Assembly: GCF_963576675.1 (NCBI RefSeq)
Contig: NC_088911.1
Location: forward strand, 131,815,929 to 131,879,928
Direction of reading: 5' to 3'
Length of the DNA stretch: 64,000 nucleotides
From: Euphorbia lathyris
Lineage: Eukaryota > Streptophyta > Magnoliopsida > Malpighiales > Euphorbiaceae
Under the pieces are notes generated by a model. The model was not told where the DNA came from. It searched no databases and saw only the letters and a list, made by a program, of their open reading frames with translations. The position numbers were made by a program, and so were the translations under genes. Of the stretch, positions 22,923 to 32,260 are shown one piece after another (the stretch's first letter is position 1; each line of letters begins with the position of its first letter).

Positions 22923-24323
22923 TGTTGAAACACCTTTCCACAAGATTTTGATTTGAAAAAATCATCCATGATTAAGAGGCAATTAAATTTAGATGCTTTG
23001 ATTTAATTGTACTAATATGTTTGTTGAATCTTGAGTGCAAAAACATATAAGGTAAAAGACAGGACAAAAGTCAGCACAAACAAAGCTAAGTAGCAAAGAA
23101 CTCAGCATGACAGAATAGAAGCTGAGTGGAGTTAAAGGTCAGAAACAAAACAAAGCTGACTAAAGCTGAAGACCTCGTCAGGAGCGTTTAAACAAAACGG
23201 AGCTGACCTTGGAGGAACTCAGCATGAACCATGAACAAACGGAGCTGAGTATTCATCAGGACAGCATGAAGGATCCGTTCTACTAAAAGACAAAGTCTGC
23301 CAATCATCTGCACCAATAATTGGAACCTCGAAGATACCTAAGAAGACTGATTCCGAGAGTCATGGGACGTTGGATTATTGGAAACAGACAACTGTCATAA
23401 ACAAACAAAACAGACGCTAAAAGACAACCTGACGCCTGAAGTAAAACAGAAGCAGGGAATGGTGTGCAGTCTGAAGATTTCCAGAAAATGTTCCCCAAAA
23501 GAGCCGTTTTGGTTGCAACGGTCAAGACATTTCAAACAATCAAGTCCACAGTTTTCCGTCTATAAAAGGACAATCGAAGAACCAAAATACATAGAAGACA
23601 GAAGCATAAAAAGAAAAATACAAGAGAGAAAGTTTCAAAAGCACTCAAATACAAAAAGAATCTTACACCCACGTTTCTATTCTATGTGTAAATGCTAGAT
23701 TGAGTTGTAATCATCTAAAGTGTTCTTTAGTTCAAAAAGGAACAAGTCTGTGATCAATAGAAATATTGAGAGAGTAAAGCTGAGTGCTAAGTTGTAAGCA
23801 TTTCAGTAGTAAAGAAATCTAGGTGCTGGGTTGTAGCACTTAGTAGGAGTTGAGTAGACGAATAGAGGAAGGTACTCTTGCATATTCAACTGCCTTGTAA
23901 TTGGTTTGTGCTCTACCATTAAAGAGCTCAGTATTGGATTCAAAAAGCCCGGAGGACTCTGGGGACTGGATGTAGGCAGAAAGGCCGAACCAGGATAAGT
24001 GATACTGAGTAATCTCTGAACTCTCTCTTATATTGTATGTGTTGTTTGCTAAATTTACTCAGCATATAAATTGTCTAAGCTGACCTTGAGTAAATAAGTG
24101 GTGCTGAGTTAGAAGCTGACCTCCAAGAGTGTCAATTCTCAACTCACAAGAAGACAACTTTAGTCAACATCTGATTAAATCTGTCTTCGAACATATCTCA
24201 CCAAGCTGACCAAAAGCAGAGTTAACAAACTCTTAAAAATTACTTCCAGTCAGCTTAATTAAATCGTGAAAAAGTTATATTAGTTCCTAACCCCCCCTTG
24301 GAACTAATTATCAGGGACCAACA
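22923..24323 (+). mobile_element. Solo LTR of the same Sirevirus family, inserted in pol
   Basis: TGTTGAAACACC...GGGACCAACA in plus orientation, 1401 bp, flanked by a perfect TSD GATAT (22,918-22,922 and 24,324-24,328). Clearly related to the host element's LTRs but visibly more diverged. It has an intact TATA-like TCTATAAAAGGAC (about 23,560) and the same ACTCAGC/GCTGAGT motifs in U3. It lies opposite to the host element's direction. Confidence 0.95.
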
Positions 24324-25152
24324 GATATAACTTACTGTCTACTGACTTACCTTTCTTGTCAGCACAAAGGACAGTGTCAGTACCCATTGGGGTAGATATG
24401 GGTTTATATTCTTCCATATCGAATTTCTTTAACATTTCTTTGGCGTACTTAGACTGACTGATGAAGATGTCATTCTTCCCTTGCTTTATTTGTAGTCCAA
24501 GGAAGAAGTTGAGTTCCCCCATCATTGACATCTCGAACTCAGTTTGCATCTGTTTACTAAATTCTTTGCACATAGATTCATCAGTAGCACCAAAGATTAT
24601 GTCATCTACGTAAATTTGTGCTAGCAGGGTATTTTTACCCTTTTTCTTAATGAACAAGGTTGTGTCAGCTTTGCCTCTGACATAGTTCCTGGTCAACAGG
24701 AAACTGGTCAACCTCTCATACCAAGCACGTGGTGCTTGTTTTAGGCCGTACAGGGCCTTCTTGAGTTTATAAACGTGGTTTGGAAATTTTGGATCTTCAA
24801 ACCCCGGAGGCTGACTAACATATACCTCTTCGTTTATAAATCCATTAAGAAAAGCACTTTTTACATCCATTTGATATAGTTTGAAGTTCATGAAACTAGC
24901 ATATGCACATAATATACGTATAACCTCTAACCTAGCAACGGGAGCAAAAGTCTCACCATAGTCAATGCCCTCTTGCTGACTATAGCCTTGGGCTACAAGT
25001 CGGGCTTTGTTTCTGACTGCATTGCCTTGCTCATCTAATTTGTTTCTAAAGACCCACTTAGTTCCTATGGTCTTTTGATTCCTAGGTTTTGGTACTAAAT
25101 CCCATACCTCATTTCTTTTGAATTGATCAAGCTCTTCTTACATAGCATTGAT
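24324..25152 (-). pseudogene. Sirevirus pol, reverse transcriptase
   Basis: Minus-strand RT of the RVT_2 type: [60 protein letters not shown] (motif A with Asp), [30 protein letters not shown] (motif C) and [12 protein letters not shown] and TAA stops lie just upstream, near 25,153 and 25,140, in the linker from integrase. It is cut at SKLY by the solo LTR at 24,323. Catalytic motifs are intact; the defects lie around them. Confidence 0.94.
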
Positions 25153-26793
25153 CTAGAATTCATCGTGCTCAGCATCGGTGAAGTTCTTTGGTTCATATAC
25201 TGAGACGAACGTAACATTGCTAAGATATCTCCTGAGTTGATTTCTTGTCATCAGGTTGTTCTCAGCAGCATCAAGAATGGACTTCTCCGAGTGTCCTCTT
25301 AGAATTTTTATTTCTTTGGGTAATGTTGAGTTGTTAGGAATATGTGTTTCTACAATATCTGCAGGAGTAGATTGGTCAGCAAAGGTAATTTCGGGTTCGT
25401 GTTTACCTTTGGTCAGCTCTTGTGGTGATGACTCAGCGACTCCATTTTGGTCAGCGGAAGTTGAGCTTGGGTCATCTTCGGCGGACTGAGTTGTCTTTCC
25501 TACAGGGTCAGTTTCGTCGAACTCAACATGTACAGACTCTTCTACAACCTGAGTTCGTTTATTATACACCCTATATGCTTTACTGTTAGTTGAGTACCCT
25601 AGAAAGATCGCTTCGTCAACTTTAGCATCAAATTTAGCAAGGTTTTCTTTTGTGTTGAGTATAAAACATTTACACCCAAAGGCACGAAAGTAGCCAATGT
25701 TGGGCTTTCGTCCTTTCCAAAGTTCATAAGGGGTTTTCTTGAGTATAGGTCTAACTAAAGCCCTATTGAGTATATAGCATATTGTGTGGACAGCTTCACC
25801 CCAGAAATACTTTGGAAGCCTATTTTCCCTCAGCATTGTCCTAGCAATTTCAACTATTGTTTTGTTCTTCCTTTCAACAACTCCATTTTGTTGAGGAGTC
25901 CTAGGAGCAGAAAAATTATGGTCAATGCCACTGACTTCACAGAATTCGTCAAATTGTTGGTTTTTGAATTCTCCGCCATTATCACTTCTAATATGAGCTA
26001 CTTTTAGGTCTTTGTCAGTTTCAAGCCTTTTGACTAATGTGGAGAACATCTCAAATGTTTCATCCTTGCTACTCAGGAAGATAATCCAAGTATACCGAGA
26101 GAAATCATCTACAATGACTAAGGAAAATTTCTTACCGCCCAAGCTGAGTGGCTGGACAGGTCCGAAAAGGTCCAAATGTAGTAACTCCAGTGGACGCTTG
26201 GTTGAGACAATATTTTTGTTTTGAAAAGACTTTTTAGTTTGTTTACCTTGCTGACAAGCATTACATAATTGATCTTTCTCAAATCTAAGTTTAGGAAATC
26301 CCTCAACTAATTGCTTTCTTGCTAGTTTGGCAAGGAGGTCCATGCTTACATGACCAAGTCTCCTATGCCATAGCCAGGAATTGTCTTCCTTTGACACTAA
26401 GCATATATTTTTTGAAAAACTCTTTTCTAAACTCAACATGTACACATTGTCAATACGAGGGGTAGTTAAAATCAAATTGTTTGTTTTTCCCTCGAGTATC
26501 CGACACTCAGTGGCATCAAATACAACCTTTCTACCGCTGTCACACAGCTGAGCTACACTTAATAGGTTATATTTGAGACCCCTGACTAAGGAGACTGACT
26601 CAATAGTAGGGTTACCTCCGATAGTACCTGAACCTACTATCTTACCCTTTTTATTGTCTCCGAAGCTTACACTTCCACCTCGTTTATGCTCAAGTGTGAT
26701 GAATTGAGTTTCATCACCAGTCATGTGCCTCGAGCATGTGCTGTCAATATACCAAAGCTTTGACTTTTCCACGCACCTCAGGCTCACCTGCAT
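25153..26793 (-). pseudogene. Sirevirus pol, protease and integrase
   Basis: Reads KSKLWYIDSTCSRHMTG (retropepsin active site; the usual D-S-G is here D-S-T), then a pre-integrase HHCC zinc finger (WLWHRRLGHVSMDLLAKL ... CNACQQGKQ), then the integrase core with HLDLFGP, IRSDNGGEF and NGVVERKNKT (D, D, E present), and the GYF-ARAFGC-type C-terminal region (AFGCKCFILNTKENLAKFD), followed by an acidic Ser-rich linker. 546 codons without a stop, ending at TAG. Same frame as the RT downstream and as the zinc-knuckle segment upstream (TGA between, at 26,800). Confidence 0.95.
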
Positions 26794-27571
26794 TTTGAAT
26801 CATTCATCTTTAGGTACCCAATTCTTTTTGGGTCCTCGTTGGTTAGCATAGACAAGTGCTACATCATATTTTAATTTATGACGACATATATTTATTGTGT
26901 GGCCAGCTTTACCACAGAAGTCACAATAGGTCACCCTTTGAGAGTGATTTTGTTTCTGGTCAACACGATTGTGTTGAGCATGCCAACATACCTCAGTGGT
27001 ATGGCCTTTCTTTCCGCAGAAGTCGCATTGGACATTTCGCTGAGTATACCAACACGCATCTATGGTGTGTCCTCTTTTCCCACAATAGTCATACCGAGTG
27101 AACCGTTTATGCTGACTAGTACCTTGATACTCAGCATTGGGATAGAAACCTTTCTTAGCCAATTTACTCAGCTGGTTCTTTATGGTTGTGATGTCCTTTC
27201 TCAGCTTCTTTGAGTCTGATTGGACTTTAGAGACAAATCCATGCATTATTTTTAAGTTTTCATCTTGCATGGTGTTGTCCTGAAGGAGATGTCAGATGTC
27301 ACTTAGTTTGACTTCCTCGATCTCATCACATCGCCTGCTGAGTGCTCTAATTTTCTTGTTACAATTTTTGGTCAGTGTATAGAGATCAGTCAGGGCGTTA
27401 ACCATTTCGTTTCTGAGCAAGAGAAGAGAAGTTACCTCATTTGAGTGGTCTCTTGGTCAGTATCATCTGAGAGGCCAGCTTGCTTAGATTGGCATTGGTC
27501 AGCAGCGTCATCGACCATGAAGCATATATTCGCTGTCTCGTTTGCATCAGCATCTGATGAGGTTGACTCAT
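26794..27571 (-). pseudogene. Sirevirus gag-pol linker with three tandem zinc knuckles
   Basis: Minus strand. 27,566-27,432 continues gag (SDADANETANICFMVDD), then a frameshift near 27,440, a stop near 27,290, and 27,270-26,800: an amphipathic helix-rich part (SKVQSDSKKLRKDITTIKN) followed by YDYCGKRGHTIDAC, CDFCGKKGHTTEVC and CDFCGKAGHTINIC, three CX2CX4HX4C knuckles about 22-36 residues apart. The first has lost its first Cys (Tyr). A TGA at 26,800 separates it from protease. These knuckles are additional to the usual one at the end of gag (near 29,340-29,375). Confidence 0.88.
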
Positions 27572-29259
27572 TGATGCGGTTTCTAGGAAACCTCACTAAG
27601 GGATAAGTGTACCCCGTCGTTATCAAGTAATAAATTTCTGGTTTAAGTCCAGGTTATCGTCCACAAGATTTATTTCTGCAAGTATCAAGCTACTCGATCT
27701 CGGATGTTATCTAGGCTTAGGGGGTTTTGAGTTTGGTTTGTTTAATTAATCTACTCCTAGGTTGAATTATGCTAATCCTAGCTAAGTTATCTAATTCTAA
27801 CTAAGTTATCTAATTCTAGCTAAGTTATTCTAACCCTAACTAAATTACTCTACCCCTAATTGATCTTTCATTAATGAAATTATTCGAAGGATCATGGAAT
27901 GAACGATAATAATAAAGATAGATTGTCAAGTCTATTGAATAAAAACCTAATCTGAGTCACTTGTATTCAAGGCGATTAACTCTACTTACCCTCCTGAGGT
28001 TCCTAGCGCGTGATTCCCTAAGGCCGAAACTAGGTCTAAGGCTCAGTAAATTGGCGCTTAATCAACTAAGAGGTCGTCAATCTCCTAGGCTCTGACTAGG
28101 TCAGATTCAGCTCGCAATATGTGCCTACTAGATTTTGGGGCTTTTGAATGAGTTAAACCAATTGAATAAAGCGTAAGACAGAGATTAAACAATAAACATA
28201 GAACAAAACAAGAGCTAAATTATTATTAAAGGCGAAAGCAATTGTCATAAGATACAATAAGTCAAGTTCGGCAACTGTATCAAAGAATACAAACATGGAA
28301 AGATAAAAGGAGATACAAAAATCCCTGTCAGGGAACCTGTTTACTCTGCAGCCGGCGACTTGATCTTAAGGACGGACCTTGATAATTCCTCGGTAGAAAG
28401 CTTTGAAGGAGCTTCAATGGAGGTTGAGGAAGATGGAGAAGATGAAGAGGAATTACAAGGGGAAAGCTAAAATAATTTACAAAAACGAAAGATGTTTAAT
28501 TTACAATGGAAAAATCCTATTTATAGACGCGTCTCGGGCCTCGTTTTGACCTAATTTCGTGTCCTTGTTGGTGTAGGAAGACGTGGGGCCGAACGTGGCT
28601 TCGTGGGGGCGGAATTGGTCTTTTTGACCAATTCCCGCAAGTCTGCTCGCCGAGCAGGCCCCTGCTCGCCGAGCAGGCGCCTGGTGGCCTGCTCGCCGAG
28701 CAGGCTCCTGCTCGCCGAGCAGGCGCCTGGCGGCCTGCTCGCCGAGCAGGCACAGTGCCTGGGCGGTGCCTGGGCAGTGCCTGGGCGGTGCCTGGGCGGT
28801 GCCTGGGCAGTGCCTGGGCTGCTCGCCGAGCAGCGCCCGGGCTGCGTGCCGATGCTCAATTCGCCCGAAGCATGCTCGATCCGTGCCGAGTGACTTCTAT
28901 ACCCTTTTTCGTCCGAACTTACACCTGCACACGCATAAAAACTCCAGAAAACATTAGTCCAAAAGCCAAATTGATCCGTCAATCGCTTATTTTGAGCAAA
29001 CGCTTCGTTTGGTGCGACTTTTAACGGACCAATTAGCTTCAAAAGATAACGGAATTCTAATATGCATGCTATTTCGACCGTATTTGCCTAAATTGATCAC
29101 AAAACGAGCCTAAACGACGAAAAGTAAATAGAACGTTTCCAATTTCTAACTAACTCACACAAAAGCATTTAAATGCGAGAATTGCTCGCTTATTAATCAA
29201 ATAACTCTAAAAACCGTCCTAAAACCGTACCCAAAGATAGGGGTTTTTGACCCCTATCA
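27572..29259 (-). mobile_element. Solo LTR of an unrelated family with a palindrome array, inserted in the Sirevirus gag
   Basis: TGATGCGGTTTC...CCCCTATCA, 1688 bp, TSD CTCAT (27,567-27,571 and 29,260-29,264, perfect). Orientation minus by its TATA-like CTATAAATAGG (28,517-28,527). U3 has six copies of CTGCTCGCCGAGCAG (28,642-28,833) mixed with about seven GTGCCTGGGC(G/A) repeats. At the TG end GATAGGGGTCAAAAACCCC forms a hairpin. 27,770-27,862 holds a degenerate (CTAAGTTATCTAATT) tandem. No internal retroelement genes. Confidence 0.92.
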
Positions 29260-29264
29260 CTCAT

Positions 29265-30284
29265 CACTGTCACTCCATGTGGCCACCATGGCTTTCCTGC
29301 CTCCTTTCTTTTCTTTCTTCAGATTTGGACAACTTGATTTAATGTGCCCAGTTTGGTGGCATTCAAAGCACGTGACAGGCTTGGAGCGCCCTTTTTGTAT
29401 TTGTCACTGGACTCAGCTTTGTACCTATTACCTCTTTTGTATGGCCTCTTGCTGTTCTTGTCATTCTTTCTGAACAGCTTCTTCATCTTTCTTGTGAACA
29501 TGGCCATCTCCTCATCATCTGATGAGTCAGCTTCGGTTGAGTCAGCTTTCATGACAAGTGATTTCTGCTTCTTGTCTTCTGACTTTTCTTTAGCTTCAAA
29601 ATTTTTCATAGAGATCTCATGGGTCAGTAGAGATCCGATCAGCTCGTCGTATTTGTACGTGGTTAAGTCCTGAGCTTCCTCTACAGCTGTCTTCTTGGCT
29701 TGCCAGCTCTTAGGGAGACTTCTTAGGATTTTCTTCACCTGCCCCTCTTCTGTGAAGTTCTTTCCAAGTATCTTAAGCTCATTTATAATATTGGTGAACC
29801 TTGAGTTCATCTCCGAGATGTCTTCATTCTCATTCATCTCGAACAGCTCGTATAATCGCATATGTTGGTTCACCTTTGATTCCTTGACCTTGCTGGTACC
29901 TTCATAGGTCACTTCCAGCTTCTTCCATATTTCCTGTGCTGACTCACAACCTGAAATTTTGTTGTACTCTGCAGCATCTAACGCACAGTGAAGCATATTG
30001 ATCTCCGAATCATTATTTTGTAATTTTTTAAGGTCATCTTCTGACCACTCAGTTTCACTCTTGACAACTTTTTCGTTGTCAACAGTTTTGTAAGGCACAT
30101 ATGGGCCTTGAACTATTGCAAGCCACGCACTCATGTTTGTAGCTTGAATAAAGTTCTTCATCCTGTTTTTCCAAAATGTATAATTTGATCCAAAAAACAA
30201 GGGTGGCCGACTAATTGATAACCCCTCAGGGAGTATCTGTGTTGTTTGATTTCCTGGAAGGAAACGAGTGCTGTTCTCAGCCAT
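29265..30284 (-). pseudogene. Sirevirus gag
   Basis: Starts MAENSTRFLPGNQTTQ at 30,284, about 50 bp after the PBS. UBN2-type gag: LFFGSNYTFWKNRMKNFIQA, SAQEIWKKLEVTYEGTSKVK, MRLYELFEMNENEDISEMNS, ILRSLPKSWQ. A one-base deletion near 29,390 throws the C terminus out of frame; in the shifted frame the CCHC knuckle CFECHQTGHIKSSC is intact. After the solo LTR (27,572-29,259) the reading resumes at 27,566. Makes the capsid that packages element RNA. Confidence 0.94.
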
Positions 30285-30334
30285 TTATCGGGATCAGCTC
30301 AAGATAGTTATATCTTAGAGTAGTGAGCTACTGC

Positions 30335-30346
30335 GCTCTGATACCA
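30335..30346 (-). promoter_or_regulatory. Primer-binding site (initiator tRNA-Met)
   Basis: Minus-strand TGGTATCAGAGC, the standard copia PBS complementary to the 3' end of initiator tRNA-Met, two bases after the 5' LTR end. Confidence 0.95.
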
Positions 30347-30348
30347 CT

Positions 30349-31822
30349 TGTTGGTCCCGTGTGATTAGTTCCGGGGGGGTTAGGAACTAATGTAACTTTT
30401 TTCATTTAATTATGCTGACTTAATTAATTCTTAAGTTATTTGACTTTATTTTGGTTAGCACGGCCGAGAGATGTAAGACAACTTTAGTCAGATGCTGAAT
30501 AAGACTGTTTTACTTATGAGTTGGGAGTTAACACTTGAGGTCAGCTTCCAACTCAGCACCACGATTACTCAGAGTCAGCTTTTGCAATTTATATCCTGAG
30601 TAATTTTATCAAGCAACACATACAAATATATATTGAGAGAGAGTTAGAAATTACTCAGCAAGACTTATCCTGGTTCGGCCTCTCCGCCTACATCCAGTCC
30701 CCAGAGTCCCTCCGAGTTTTTTCAATCCAATACTGAGCTCTTTAAAGGTAGAGCACAAACCGTTTACAAGGCAGTTGAATATGCAAGAGTACCTTCCTCT
30801 ATTCGTCTACTCAACTCCTACTGAGCGCTATAACCGAACACTCAAATTCTCTACCGATGAGTACTTAAAACCGAGTACCCAGCACAACTCTCTCAATTTT
30901 ACAATTGATACAAACTTGTTCTTTCTAGATGAAGAACACTTTAGATGATTACAAAATCAATCTAGCTTTTACACAGAAATGGAAATTTGGTGTAAGATCT
31001 TTTTCTTGTTTGAATGTGCTTTTGTATGTATGCTCTTTTTTTCTTTTTATTTTTCGGCAATCGGCTTAGGATCCAAGAATGAACTTGTCCTTTTATAGTT
31101 GAGGTCTGAAGCTCTAATGATTTGAATCTGGAATTATCCGTTGGATTCAAACGGATCTATTGCGTCATTGTACTGGTCAGCTTCAGATTTTGCAGGCCAA
31201 TCCTGTCGTCTGAAATTAGGAGGCGTCAGGCTTGTCTTCTTCTAGAAGGTTCATCTTCTAGCGCCAGTTCGTCTTTTAGCTAACGGACAGTTGACCCATG
31301 CATCTCGAAATTGACTCTGTGCGTAATTCCAAGGCTTCTATTATTGGTGCAGACAGTTGTCGGATCTTGTCTTCTAGCAAACGGATCAATCGCGCTGTCC
31401 TGACGAACGCTCAGCTTGACTTTATTGATGTTGCTTTTGTTCTTTGTTTCTGAGTCATATTCTTACTCAGCTTCCGTGGTCAGCTTCGTCTGCAAACATT
31501 AGTTTAGATGAAGACTTCTCTTCTTTGATACTGAGTTGCATTCCACTCAGCTTCTTTGGTCAGCTTCATTTTCAAGCGTTTGTTCTGAAGATGTCTTTTC
31601 TTGTATTATACTGAGTTACACTCCACTCAGCTTGTGCTGTGTTCTCATGCTGACTTCGTCCTGTCTTACTTTTTATTTCTGTTTTTATTTATACTTATAC
31701 TCAACATTGAACAAGCATATTAGTACAATTAAATCAAAGCATTTAAATTTAATTGCCTCTTAATCATGGATTAACTTAAATCATTTTGTCAAATCAAAAT
31801 CATGTGGAAAGGTGTTTCAACA
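30349..31822 (-). repeat. Sirevirus 5' LTR
   Basis: 1474 bp. TATA box as ACTATAAAAGGAC on the minus strand (31,089-31,099). U3 array of ACTGAGT-N8-ACTCAG pairs and GTCAGCTTC repeats at about 31,450-31,660. It ends next to the TSD AAGAT. Confidence 0.95.
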
Positions 31823-32260
31823 AAGATCATTATGGGGACATCAAGAAAATAATCGATATCTTTAGACGATATTGAAAGTGCATATTTAGGATTCGATTGG
31901 CCAAATTTTTTTTTTTTGGGGGGGGGGGGGTTGGTCTTAGAAATGAGGAGTGAGCCCAACCCTAACAAGGTGTTTACAGTGCTCGATATGCAACCGCCAA
32001 AATTATTGCACGAGGTGTAGAGACTCAATGACAAGCTCATAGAGTTGGGGAGATTCGTATCTTGTCCAGCTCAACATTGTCTCCCATTTTACAACTTATT
32101 AAGAAGGATCATCCTTTTAATTTAGATGAAAAATGTCAAAAGGCCTTCGAGGGTATTAAAAAGTTGTTGATCGATTTACATCTTCTTAGTGCACGAAGGA
32201 GTGTGATGTGCTTGAACTTTACTTAATAGTAGAAGAAGAAGTAGCGGTTGTGGTTATTGT
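31823..32260 (+). pseudogene. Gypsy RT thumb / RNase H start, continuation of 16.4-kb fragment
   Basis: In shifting frames: DHYGDIKKIIDIFRRY, then KVFTVLDMQPPKLLHEV and LNDKLIELGRF, then a stretch with KAFEGIKKLL and the EEEVAVVVIV strand. These are the segments that follow YVDD in gypsy pol. It contains a T12/G13 homopolymer pair near 31,907-31,931. Interrupted at 32,260 by a solo LTR; resumes at 34,609 (VRFEGTKKILVYY). Confidence 0.82.

Larger units (their letters stand above)
16681..31822 (-). mobile_element. Complete Sirevirus-type Ty1/copia retrotransposon
   Basis: LTRs at 16,681-18,156 and 30,349-31,822, both TG...CA, flanked by the perfect 5-bp TSD AAGAT (16,676-16,680 and 31,823-31,827). 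Reading on the minus strand: 5' LTR, PBS TGGTATCAGAGC, gag, protease, integrase, RT, RNase H, a long extra ORF, polypurine tract, 3' LTR. The order IN before RT is copia; the long gag, the WYIDSTCSRHMTG-type protease and an ORF after pol fit the Sirevirus (SIRE/Maximus) lineage. It is interrupted by two solo LTRs; without these and their TSD copies it is about 12.0 kb. The LTR pair differs by roughly 3-4% in the first 390 bp compared by eye. All genes carry stops or frameshifts, so the copy is defective. Confidence 0.96.

Noticed and set aside
27770..27862. Telomere-like CCCTAA phrases
   Set aside because: They are part of a degenerate CTAAGTTATCTAATT tandem in a solo LTR, not a telomeric repeat.
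28551..29042. Overlapping open frames rich in Ala/Arg/Ser (ARRAGACSASRPPG) on both strands
   Set aside because: They only read through the palindrome array and GTGCCTGGGC repeats of a solo LTR; open on both strands because of GC-rich composition.
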